A stretch of DNA of 64,000 bases from Phycisphaerae bacterium. GTDB lineage: Bacteria; Planctomycetota; Phycisphaerae; Phycisphaerales; SM1A02. Shown in pieces: positions 34,950 through 43,206 of this stretch (positions within the stretch are counted from its first letter, which is position 1; the number at the start of each line of letters is the position of its first letter). The notes below the pieces were generated by a model. It was not told the origin of the DNA. It searched no databases and worked only from the letters and a program-made list of their open reading frames with translations. A program made the translations under genes and the position numbers. Location: the NCBI GenBank assembly GCA_018656645.1, contig JABHZL010000013.1, positions 1 to 64,000 of the forward strand, given 5' to 3'.

Positions 34950-36944
34950 TTATTTATTTTCTTGTTGTGTAAGTTCTGCGATGCGGTCAGCTATTTTTAA
35001 AATCATAAATTCAATTACCACCCGGTCTTTGTCTGGCACGGTTGTAACCACACCCTGCATGGCGCCGTAAATTCTTGTTAAATCATTAAGGTCCATCGTC
35101 TTCATGTTTTCAATAAAAGCATCTGCCTCAACCTGTTGTTCAGGAGTTAATTCTAAAGAACCAGAAGCATCATTAACAACCACCACTTCGCTTGTTTCCA
35201 CAACCTCATTATTAGGCGAAGTTTTTTCCTCTTCCGCTACTCGTTCTTCAAGTTTTTGAAGCAAATAATCAAATACAGGTTTAAATTCTGGGGGAACTTG
35301 CGCGGATTGCATACGCATTCCAGCAAGAGCCGGACCAAGTTCTTCTGAAGGAATATTTTCAAGTTCTTTTAGCGCCTGTTTGATCATTGCAAGTTGTTCT
35401 GGTGAAAATGCCTCCAGGTCTTCATCAACAGGATCAGCATTAGCAGATCGATGATAAATAGCGACCGAGCTGTTGTTTTCATCAAAATATGTATTTGCTA
35501 GGGTCATAATATCATCGCCCGTGACACGTAAAAGGGAATCAGAGGCGGTATTGATGTAGTTCCAATCCCCAAACATTTCAAAAAACCCTAATTGAATCAT
35601 GAGATAAAAATTACTTTGAAGACCCCTATATTGATCAGCAACAATATTGTTCTTAACCTTTTGTAATTCCGCCTCCAAAACAACCTCATTTTTTAAGAGT
35701 TCTGCTTCCCGATACCAAGCTGCCTCAAGTTCTTCGGGAGACGACTCGCCCTTTACCGTTGCTTTAAAAGAAAAAGAGCCTGCGTATTTTTTACCATCAA
35801 AATGAGCGCCTGCACTTGCAGCGATCTCATCCCCCTCAACCAAGCTTTTAAATAACCGACCAGTTCTTCCATTTAGTACAGCGGACATAACCTCAAACAC
35901 GTAAGAGTCTTTGTGCCCAAAAGGAACCGCGTGGTATCTAACTTCTATTTGTGATTGCGCATCAACCTCACCAACAAGCCGCTGTGGCGCCTTTTGTGCA
36001 GGTTCAATAGTGGGAACAGGTGGTGGCGGCGTTCCTCTTGTTAACCGGCCAAAATACTCTTCAATCAAATTTTTGGTGGAGGCAAGTTCAAAATCCCCAA
36101 CAACAATCCCAATTAAATTGTTTGGTCGGTAATAAATATCAAAGTATCGTTTTGCTTCTTTAAGTGTATAGCTGTTTAAATCACTGGGCCACCCAATAAC
36201 AGGCCATGAATATGGCGAAGCTTCCCAAAACATAGAGTTAAACTGTTCATCAAACTTGCCTGTCGGCGAAGAATCCGTTCGCATGCGTCTTTCTTCATGT
36301 ACAACATCGCGCTCAGAGAAAAACTCACGGAACACACTGTTTTGAAGGCGGTCGGATTCCATCCAACACCACAGTTCAAGCTTGTTTGCCGGAAGACCAT
36401 TAATATAAAACGTGATATCTTCAGAAGTAAAAGCATTCATACCAACCGCACCAGCTTTTTGATAAACAGAAGAAAACTCATCTTTCACAATGACAGATCG
36501 GTGTTCATTCATTGTTTCTACAATTTCCCTGCGGAGTGCGGCAAGTTGTGGCGTGTCGTATTTTTCGTCCCACGGATCATCAATTTCACCAGCCCTAAAA
36601 CGGTCATATTGTTCACCCCAAACAATATCAAGCATCTGATCTCGCAGCGAACTTTCTTTTTCAGTGAATTGCGCATCTGCAACCGCGTCACTTGTTCCAA
36701 TAGTATTGGTTCCCTTGAACATCAAGTGTTCAAAATAGTGACTAAGGCCCGTAATTCCAGGGCGTTCGTTCACAGACCCAACCTTTGCAACCCACCCAAC
36801 AGCGACGTTATTGGGCTCTGCAGACCGCTGTAACAAAATGAATTTCATTCCATTATCAAGCGTGAAAACATCGGGTTCTACTTGTTGGGCAAAAACAGCT
36901 TGCGTACAAAGTAGTGTTGAGAGAATTGTTAAACAGTGTTTCAT
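34950..36944 (-). CDS. Zinc-dependent M16 peptidase, exported
   Basis: A 664-residue exported metallopeptidase. A signal peptide ends at about residue 20 (AFAQQ). The inverted zinc motif HYFEH is at 69-73 within GLSHYFEHLMFKGT. A glutamate-rich helix some 75 residues later supplies the third ligand (REIVETMNEHR). The chain is longer than a one-unit M16B, with an acidic low-complexity C-terminal region (about 535-605) before a final helix. It is encoded directly upstream of an inactive M16 homologue. Substrates of such periplasmic pairs are generally peptides; none is indicated. Confidence 0.9.
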   Translation of the reverse strand: MKHCLTILSTLLCTQAVFAQQVEPDVFTLDNGMKFILLQRSAEPNNVAVGWVAKVGSVNERPGITGLSHYFEHLMFKGTNTIGTSDAVADAQFTEKESSLRDQMLDIVWGEQYDRFRAGEIDDPWDEKYDTPQLAALRREIVETMNEHRSVIVKDEFSSVYQKAGAVGMNAFTSEDITFYINGLPANKLELWCWMESDRLQNSVFREFFSERDVVHEERRMRTDSSPTGKFDEQFNSMFWEASPYSWPVIGWPSDLNSYTLKEAKRYFDIYYRPNNLIGIVVGDFELASTKNLIEEYFGRLTRGTPPPPVPTIEPAQKAPQRLVGEVDAQSQIEVRYHAVPFGHKDSYVFEVMSAVLNGRTGRLFKSLVEGDEIAASAGAHFDGKKYAGSFSFKATVKGESSPEELEAAWYREAELLKNEVVLEAELQKVKNNIVADQYRGLQSNFYLMIQLGFFEMFGDWNYINTASDSLLRVTGDDIMTLANTYFDENNSSVAIYHRSANADPVDEDLEAFSPEQLAMIKQALKELENIPSEELGPALAGMRMQSAQVPPEFKPVFDYLLQKLEERVAEEEKTSPNNEVVETSEVVVVNDASGSLELTPEQQVEADAFIENMKTMDLNDLTRIYGAMQGVVTTVPDKDRVVIEFMILKIADRIAELTQQENK

Positions 36945-37011
36945 GAAAGTGCTCCAACTTTTCAGTTGTCGTTGTTGTGTGAAATATACCCCCGTGGTTT
37001 ACAATCGCGAA

Positions 37012-37791
37012 GTGTATCAAAATACCAACAATTCAACGAATGATAAAGAAGTGTTTTTCAATATCGAGGTGAGAACAGATGACGAGACGAGGGTGGCAGA
37101 GGCAACGAAAGCGACACGGCTGGTTGCCTGTGGGGAAAAACCTAAAAATGGACTCGTTTTGTCATTTCTTGATTCTCATACAGAACTCCGGCGCAGTGAC
37201 GCGAAAATAGGAAACGGCTATTTTGTTGATTTTTCAAAGGTTGACAGAAGGCAAGGTGCGGGAAATTTGTCAAAGAAGCAGCCATTGCCCAAGGCTATTG
37301 GTTCAACGAACCACACAATAATAGATGCAACCGCTGGTTTTTGTGGAGATGCCATTCTTCTTGCATTAATGGGTTTCGAAGTAATTGCAATCGAAAGATC
37401 TCCAATTATTTCAATTCTTCTTCGAGACGGGATGAGGCGAGCAAAAAAAGACGTGGAACTTGTTGATGCCATTGGCAACAAACTACAAATTGTTGAGGGT
37501 GATGCAAAACAATTATTACAAACAACCAAGAAAGTGGATGTGGTGTACATGGACCCAATGTTTCCAGAAAAAAAGAAAAAATCACCACTACCTCCGGGGC
37601 GCATTCAAATTTTAAGTCAAATTGTTGGGTCTGATTCTGATGCAGACATATTGTTTCACGAAGCTCGAAAAACAAATGCAAAAAGAGTGGTTGTGAAGCG
37701 ACCAAACCACGCGCCCACAATAGGAGAAGACCCCGTAGCGGTGCACAAAGGAAAACAGGTGCGTTATGAAGTGTATGGAGCAATGGGATAA
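37012..37791 (+). CDS. rsmJ: 16S rRNA m2G1516 methyltransferase RsmJ
   Basis: About 259 residues from a GTG at 37012, which gives the usual RsmJ length; the frame is open further upstream (ATG at 36943) but that would lie on the start of the divergent M16 gene. The match is strong: DATAGFCGDA with IERSPI (SAM site), VVYMDPMFP with KKKKS, and RVVVKRPNHAP near the C terminus, which correspond to VVYLDPMFP and RVVVKRPDYAP of the E. coli enzyme. RsmJ methylates G1516 in helix 45 of 16S rRNA. The family is best known in gammaproteobacteria, so its presence here is notable. A strong terminator follows directly. Confidence 0.87.
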   Translation: MYQNTNNSTNDKEVFFNIEVRTDDETRVAEATKATRLVACGEKPKNGLVLSFLDSHTELRRSDAKIGNGYFVDFSKVDRRQGAGNLSKKQPLPKAIGSTNHTIIDATAGFCGDAILLALMGFEVIAIERSPIISILLRDGMRRAKKDVELVDAIGNKLQIVEGDAKQLLQTTKKVDVVYMDPMFPEKKKKSPLPPGRIQILSQIVGSDSDADILFHEARKTNAKRVVVKRPNHAPTIGEDPVAVHKGKQVRYEVYGAMG

Positions 37792-37822
37792 AAAAACGAC
37801 CCGCTTTATACGGGTCGTTTTT
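37791..37822. terminator. Rho-independent terminator after rsmJ
   Basis: A stem of about 12 base pairs, AAAAACGACCCG (37792-37803) and CGGGTCGTTTTT (37811-37822), with a seven-base loop. It carries a T-run on the plus strand and, because of the matching A-run, also on the minus strand. It would stop rsmJ transcripts and also those of the tRNA-Ala from the other side. Confidence 0.85.
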
Positions 37823-37825
37823 ATA

Positions 37826-37898
37826 TGGAGCATATCGGGCTCGAACCGATAACCTCTGCCTTGCAAAGGCAGCGCTCTCCCAATTGAGCTAATGCCCC
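37826..37898 (-). tRNA. tRNA-Ala (anticodon TGC)
   Basis: A 73-base tRNA that folds into a standard cloverleaf. Acceptor GGGGCAT pairs with ATGCTCC, including the G3-U70 wobble pair that identifies alanine tRNAs. The D arm is GCTC...GAGC with the usual GG. The anticodon stem CTGCC/GGCAG encloses TTTGCAA with anticodon TGC. The T arm is ATCGG-TTCGAGC-CCGAT. The CCA end is not encoded, so it must be added after 3-prime trimming. Confidence 0.97.
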
Positions 37899-37902
37899 AG
37901 TT

Positions 37903-37919
37903 GTTCCCTAAAAGGGAAC
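37903..37919. terminator. Short hairpin between SH3 gene and tRNA-Ala
   Basis: GTTCCC-TAAAA-GGGAAC forms a six-pair hairpin just upstream of the tRNA-Ala on the minus strand. It lacks a T-run, so it may be a processing or weak termination signal for the SH3-domain gene transcript and not a classical terminator. Confidence 0.4.
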
Positions 37920-37973
37920 TGTGGGCAAAGAAACGTCCAACGGGAGTCTACTGGTCGTTTCTAAGCAAGTTCA

Positions 37974-39194
37974 CTATTGTATATCACTAGGCACATTAGC
38001 GGTAGTGGGTGCAAGAAGATCGAATCCAGTTGCCTCAACAACATTTACTCTCCACGAAGCATCCCAATCTACATTTCCATTAATTCCAACAACTTGCCCA
38101 ACCATCGTAGAGAGATCCCATGCTGGGTTTGTCGGTACATACCCAATGGTTCTGCCAGAATCATTTTGAATCCTGTACATAAACGGTCGAATTTTCCCAT
38201 TAAACGTGTTTGATAAGGCTAAACGGCCAACTAGGGCATAATCTCCATATGTGCTCATTACTTCAATATATTCAGAAACAGCACCAGATTCAGTACCTAG
38301 TTTTGCTCGCAGTGTTGCAATTCGTTCTCGTTGTGACTTAAGTTGCTTCCAAACCTCAAGTTGTTTCATGCGCCCAGCGGAAATTCGCTCAATCACAATA
38401 TCACCAATGTTTTCCTCTAACAATTGCCCATAAAGATCGTGTAGTGGGGCTATTTCTGCTCCCATTACAGGTTCGTTAGAAATGACAGCCCACGCATCTT
38501 CAAGTTCAACAAGAGTTAGTGTTTGTAATTCTTCTGTATTTTCGTCGGAAACACCATCAACAAGTTCAAGCACCTCTTTTTCAGAAGAAACGTTTACCGT
38601 TTCTACAACAGGCTCCACAACAACCTCTTCAATTGTTGGATCGGTTGTTTTTGCGATTTGCGAAACATTGATCCACGCAGTCGCTTCTTGGGGAAGCGAA
38701 ACAGTGTGCACAATATATGCCTCTTTGTGCAAAGTTCCTGGTTTTTTTCTCTCGGTATTTATAACCTGTACAACATCACCATCACCTAAGCGATAGACAG
38801 GTCTCCAAGATCGGTACATTTCATCCGACTCAACATTTTTCGCAATAATTTCTAGTTCGCCAGTAGAGGTACCACTATCACCCTCAACCATAAATACCGA
38901 AGAATTTTTTTCTGGGTAATTGATATATCCAATTGCACCATCAAAAGAACCTCCTTCAGTAACAATTTCATACCAATCCTGTCTTTTTCCAACAACACGA
39001 ACAGTGTCACCAGTTGTTAAAAAAGAGATTGGATAATAACTCTCATTAGCGCCACATCGCACGGCGGCGGAGTCGGCAGTGATCTCTCCCCACCAAGAGT
39101 TGTCAGAATCAACTCCATCTTGACCATGTGTTGCAAAAGTGAGTGATGCGACCAATACGGCCGCAGTGTTCCAGAGATTAGATTGATTTGTCAT
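37974..39194 (-). CDS. Exported protein with bacterial SH3-like domains
   Basis: A 406-residue protein from the ATG at 39194, which has GAGGAGG six bases upstream. A signal peptide ends near residue 24 (ATHGQ). Residues of about 38-90 form a bacterial SH3 domain (SAAVRCGANE, then GDTVRVVGKRQDWYEI, IGYIN), and about 95-165 look like a second, weaker copy. An acidic linker (180-225) and a helical segment (230-300) follow. The C-terminal domain near 300-390 contains YGDYALVGRLALS and a possible third SH3-like unit. Such proteins bind cell envelope components; no catalytic motif is seen. Two tRNA-proximal hairpins lie downstream. Confidence 0.7.
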   Translation of the reverse strand: MTNQSNLWNTAAVLVASLTFATHGQDGVDSDNSWWGEITADSAAVRCGANESYYPISFLTTGDTVRVVGKRQDWYEIVTEGGSFDGAIGYINYPEKNSSVFMVEGDSGTSTGELEIIAKNVESDEMYRSWRPVYRLGDGDVVQVINTERKKPGTLHKEAYIVHTVSLPQEATAWINVSQIAKTTDPTIEEVVVEPVVETVNVSSEKEVLELVDGVSDENTEELQTLTLVELEDAWAVISNEPVMGAEIAPLHDLYGQLLEENIGDIVIERISAGRMKQLEVWKQLKSQRERIATLRAKLGTESGAVSEYIEVMSTYGDYALVGRLALSNTFNGKIRPFMYRIQNDSGRTIGYVPTNPAWDLSTMVGQVVGINGNVDWDASWRVNVVEATGFDLLAPTTANVPSDIQ

Positions 39195-39321
39195 GTTTCG
39201 CCTCCTCGACATCCATGCTTGGGGGTTTCTAGCTAATACTTTTGTGTGAGAATATCGCCAATAGAGAGATTGAGCAACCTAAACAAGGGCAGTTCTTGTG
39301 AAGATTGGTATTCTATAACAC

Positions 39322-41088
39322 ATGAAACACACAAAACGAGGCGGTTTATATCTCATAGCACCAATTCTAAGCACAGTCTTTGTTTTTGCTGGGTGTCAAT
39401 CTCCCCTAGATTCACATGCAAACAGTGAACAAATAGGCAATCTTCACCACCTCCTTGGTGACGAGGTTGAAATAGAGGATGGGCTTTCAGTTTCAGTTCG
39501 GGGAATCCCAAAGGACATCGAGCCAGCTCTTGTTGAAAGAATGGATGAGCTTGATGCAATAACACCCATAGGAACCGAGATGGATTGGCCAGATCAACTT
39601 GAAACAAGTATTGGAGACAAATCACTTTCTACTACCACAATACTCATAGAAGATGCAATCCGATCTGCAATTTCAAATAACCTCGACCTAAAAATAGCAC
39701 GACTTGAACCAGCTATTTCAAAACAATCTTATATACAAGCAGAGGCAGTGTTTGATTTTGTGTTTTCGGGAAGCGCTACAGACCGTGGAATAAAAAAACC
39801 ACAACAACAATCTTTGTCGGGTGGCGTGCCGATTGGTGCTACCGAATCAATTAGTGACGTACAGAACTATGAAGCATCTCTTGCAAAAAAATTAAACAGT
39901 GGTGGATTGTTAACAATCTCTACCGGCTCTACAAGAACGCACTCAGAAACACCGGGGTTCACCTTTTCTCCAAATCCAAGTTGGGAATCAGTTGGAACAA
40001 TTGATTTTAAACAACCACTCCTTCGAGGCTTTGGAGAAAAGGTAGTGTTGGCAGATGTAAAACTTGCCGCAAACGCAACCGAAAAATCAAAACAAGAGTT
40101 TCGCCAATCTTTACACAAAATAATTACCGAAACAGAAACAGCATACCTTCAACTAGCGCTTCAATGGAGAGTGTTACAGGTCCAAGAATGGTTGCTTGGA
40201 GAGGGTGAATCGGTAGTAGAAATTTTAGAACTACGCAGAGCGTACGACACAAGCGAAGCGGACTATGCACAAGCTGTTGCAACTGTTAAACAACGCGAAG
40301 CAGATGTTATTTCACAGCAAGCCGTTGTTCAAAACGCATCAGACAATCTAAAAATGTTGATGAACAACCCACTTTTACCAGTTGAGTCTACAACTGTTCT
40401 TTGTCCAATTGGAGAAATAGAAGTGGAAGACATACTCCTCTCGTTGCGAGACACCATTTTGACTGCGGCAGAAAATCGCCCAGATCTACAAGGTTTAAAA
40501 ATAGCGGTTGAAAACCAAATAATCCTTGTTGAGGTAGCTAAAAACGCAACTCTACCCCAACTTGATTTACAAGCACAACTTTCTTATTACGGATTAGATT
40601 CTGGTGCAGGAGACGCATACACAGAAGTTTTTGATAGAGATTATCTAAACCACCTAGTTGGATTGTCGTTTGAACAACCCATTGGAAACAGAATGGCAGA
40701 AGCTGGATATAGATCCTCAAGATTACAAAGAATTTCTGCAATTGCCGCATATAACAAAGGATTACAAAGGGCAATTTTAGAAGTAAAAGAATCAATGAGA
40801 AATGTAGCAACAAGCGCAGAGCTGGTTTCTGCAAACAAATCTTTTAGAATTGCACAAGCAGAAAACCTTCGTGCTTTGCAAGTTGAAGAGGAAACACTTA
40901 GTGGGCTAACTCCAACATTTCTTAATTTAAAACTACAAACACAGGCAGGGCTAGCGAACGCTCGCATCGCCGAGTTTACATCCGCAGTAAACTTTAACAC
41001 CTCGCTCGCATCACTATATTTGGCAGCAGGAACAACACTTGAAATGCACCAAATATCTCTTGGCGACGATTTATTTTTAGAAAAGTGA
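39322..41088 (+). CDS. Second TolC-family outer membrane lipoprotein
   Basis: A 588-residue protein with a lipoprotein signal (lipobox FAGC, Cys25) and then, from about 100 to 575, the helical OEP/TolC repeat pattern, including QPLLRGFG (a motif also found as PLLRGSG in the first TolC gene here) and two copies of the helix-strand unit. It would form an outer membrane export duct. No adaptor or pump is encoded next to it; the next gene, overlapping by four bases, is tsaC/sua5, which has no functional link that I know of. The ATG has no clear Shine-Dalgarno; TATAAC about five bases upstream may be a -10 box with little leader. Confidence 0.83.
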   Translation: MKHTKRGGLYLIAPILSTVFVFAGCQSPLDSHANSEQIGNLHHLLGDEVEIEDGLSVSVRGIPKDIEPALVERMDELDAITPIGTEMDWPDQLETSIGDKSLSTTTILIEDAIRSAISNNLDLKIARLEPAISKQSYIQAEAVFDFVFSGSATDRGIKKPQQQSLSGGVPIGATESISDVQNYEASLAKKLNSGGLLTISTGSTRTHSETPGFTFSPNPSWESVGTIDFKQPLLRGFGEKVVLADVKLAANATEKSKQEFRQSLHKIITETETAYLQLALQWRVLQVQEWLLGEGESVVEILELRRAYDTSEADYAQAVATVKQREADVISQQAVVQNASDNLKMLMNNPLLPVESTTVLCPIGEIEVEDILLSLRDTILTAAENRPDLQGLKIAVENQIILVEVAKNATLPQLDLQAQLSYYGLDSGAGDAYTEVFDRDYLNHLVGLSFEQPIGNRMAEAGYRSSRLQRISAIAAYNKGLQRAILEVKESMRNVATSAELVSANKSFRIAQAENLRALQVEEETLSGLTPTFLNLKLQTQAGLANARIAEFTSAVNFNTSLASLYLAAGTTLEMHQISLGDDLFLEK

Positions 41089-42026
41089 CCATGACAGTTG
41101 TTTTGGCAACACAAGAAAATATAAGAAAAGCGTCGCAAATTTTAAGTAGCGGCGGAGTGGTAGCCTTTCCAACAGAAACAGTGTATGGTTTGGGTTGTGA
41201 CACCACAAACAAAGAGGCCGTATCACGTGTTTATACACTAAAAAACAGGCCAAACGACAACCCGCTAATAGCGCACGTGAGCACCGTAGAAGAAGCAAAA
41301 AAAATTACAATTGGGTGGGATGATCGATGTGACCAACTTGCCGAGCGGTTTTGGCCAGGCCCACTCACTATTATTTTGAATAGAAGAGAAAGCGTTCCTA
41401 AAGAAGCGTGTGGCGGAACCGACACAATTGCAGTTCGTTGTCCAAATCATGAAATAGCAAAAAAGCTAATTAAAGAATTTGGTGGTCCAATTTCTGCGCC
41501 ATCTGCAAACATATCTGGTCACACATCTCCAACAACCGCAACGCATGTACATAATGATTTTGGCGACGAACTTTTTGTATTAGATGGCGGCCCTTGTGAC
41601 AAAGGGATTGAATCAACAGTTATTTCAATGGTGGGTAACCCAACAGTTTTAAGGCGGGGTTCTATTGAAGTTGGAGAGTTACTACACGTAATATCAGGTG
41701 TTGTTGCGCAAACACCAGCTAGCCAAAATGAATCACCAGGATCATCTGACAAACATTACGCACCAAATGCAAGGATGGTTTTACAATCCTCCAAAGAAAT
41801 TTCTAAACAATACGGAGAAGACATAGTCTTTTTGGTTATTAAAACAAAGCCAGCCTCTGGCACTGTTATCACATTGCCAACTACCTCGGGTGAATATGCA
41901 AAACTGCTCTATGCCGCGATACGAGAAGCAGATGCGATGAAGCCAAAAGCAATACACGTTGAAAAACCCCCAAACACGCCCGGCTGGGAAGCCATTAACG
42001 ATAGGCTTCGGCGAGCATCGTCGTAA
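41085..42026 (+). CDS. tsaC: L-threonylcarbamoyladenylate synthase, Sua5 type
   Basis: A 313-residue enzyme that makes threonylcarbamoyl-AMP from threonine, bicarbonate and ATP for the t6A37 tRNA modification. The YrdC domain (residues 5-205) contains FPTETVYGLG, the Lys/Arg segment KNRPNDNPL, and SAPSANISG. The linker SPGSSDKHYAP near 222-232 and the following about 80-residue Rossmann-like domain make it the two-domain Sua5 type. It overlaps the TolC gene by four bases and its stop abuts that of the converging ChaN-like gene. It complements tsaB at 6250. Confidence 0.94.
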   Translation: MTMTVVLATQENIRKASQILSSGGVVAFPTETVYGLGCDTTNKEAVSRVYTLKNRPNDNPLIAHVSTVEEAKKITIGWDDRCDQLAERFWPGPLTIILNRRESVPKEACGGTDTIAVRCPNHEIAKKLIKEFGGPISAPSANISGHTSPTTATHVHNDFGDELFVLDGGPCDKGIESTVISMVGNPTVLRRGSIEVGELLHVISGVVAQTPASQNESPGSSDKHYAPNARMVLQSSKEISKQYGEDIVFLVIKTKPASGTVITLPTTSGEYAKLLYAAIREADAMKPKAIHVEKPPNTPGWEAINDRLRRASS

Positions 42027-42983
42027 TTATCTTTTCGGGTCTTCTCCAACAAACATAAAATCAGCAATTTTTGGCGAACCGCTCCAATCTTCTTCTGGCA
42101 CTTCTTTTTGTATAGAAATTGAAAGAATGTTAACGCCAGGTAGCATTTTTTTTAATTCTTGCACAATTCCACCGTCATATTCAATATGAAATTGCCCGAC
42201 AAGGAGTAAAACCTTTTTATCAACGGTGGGGTTTTGTAGTGCAACAGACTCTGCCATTGTCGAATCCCAAACCTGTTGGCTTCTAAATACGGGTAACATT
42301 GGATCGTCTGGGTCAATATTTGTGACATCAATTTCTTCTTGTTCCTCTTCATTTTCATTATGAAAAGCAAGTTCCCAGAAACGCTGTCGGTATCGTCCCG
42401 AAGAAAGTTCGTCTGGGTAATGAACAAAAACTTTTCTGGAATCTGGCAACTCGTCTATTTTTTCATACCCCTCAATTCTTGCAATTCTTACGTATCGTCT
42501 CGGTGCATTTGCAGCAACAACACCTCCCTTTGATTCTTTTGCAACATCAATAATTGGTTGATACCAAGCGCCCCAACTTCCTTCACCAGCCCAAGAAGTT
42601 GATCGAGTGAGTGCAGCAAAGGTTTTGGCATCAATAAAATCATCCATATAATCATCAACAAGCACCTGCTCGTCTCGCTCAAGCATTTCAAAAGCGACGA
42701 CACTTGCTGGCCACCTTTCTAACACATCTTTGGCAATCGCAAGTTGCACTGCGTGGGCAACGGCGTGATCATGTAATTCTCCAAGCAACACAACTTCTGC
42801 CTCGGCAACACTGCTCATTACATCTCCCCAGTTTGCAGACGCGCCACTTTTTGTATCAGTAATAGCAACATATTCCCGCACATCAAAACCCAGATCGTCT
42901 GCCGACATTGGCCCTTGCGGCGGGGAAGCACAACCCGCGAGTGTAATGAAGCAAAACAATGAAATGAAAGCATATTTAATCAT
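42027..42983 (-). CDS. ChaN-like lipoprotein
   Basis: A 318-residue protein from the ATG at 42983, chosen because it begins a lipoprotein signal (MIKYAFISLFCFITLAGC, Cys18). The mature part has LLGELHDHAVAH near 60-70 and LVGQFHIEYDGG near 275, the paired histidine motifs of the ChaN/DUF399 family, some members of which bind haem at the outer membrane or show an erythromycin-esterase-like fold. A very acidic insert (about 210-230) lies between. Function in iron or haem handling is a family-based guess. It converges on tsaC and is divergent from the carboxypeptidase gene. Confidence 0.75.
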   Translation of the reverse strand: MIKYAFISLFCFITLAGCASPPQGPMSADDLGFDVREYVAITDTKSGASANWGDVMSSVAEAEVVLLGELHDHAVAHAVQLAIAKDVLERWPASVVAFEMLERDEQVLVDDYMDDFIDAKTFAALTRSTSWAGEGSWGAWYQPIIDVAKESKGGVVAANAPRRYVRIARIEGYEKIDELPDSRKVFVHYPDELSSGRYRQRFWELAFHNENEEEQEEIDVTNIDPDDPMLPVFRSQQVWDSTMAESVALQNPTVDKKVLLLVGQFHIEYDGGIVQELKKMLPGVNILSISIQKEVPEEDWSGSPKIADFMFVGEDPKR

Positions 42984-43206
42984 CCAAGCATGCTGACAAA
43001 AAACAACCTCACTGTCAATGCGTCTCAACATTAACTCTTCTTTATTAATGATTGCAATATGAACAGTGGTTGTTGTAACAAGAAACGAAAAAAACACAAT
43101 AATCACAAAAAAACACACATTTGATTGTTTTAGGTCAATTAAATTACAAAAATCAACTGAATCTATTGGTAACACTGCTGCGAATAGTCATAATGAGGAG
43201 TCTATG

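Noticed and set aside
36811-37011. N-terminal extension of rsmJ up to 36811.
   Set aside because: It would overlap the start of the divergent M16 peptidase gene, and the added residues have no match to the RsmJ N terminus.
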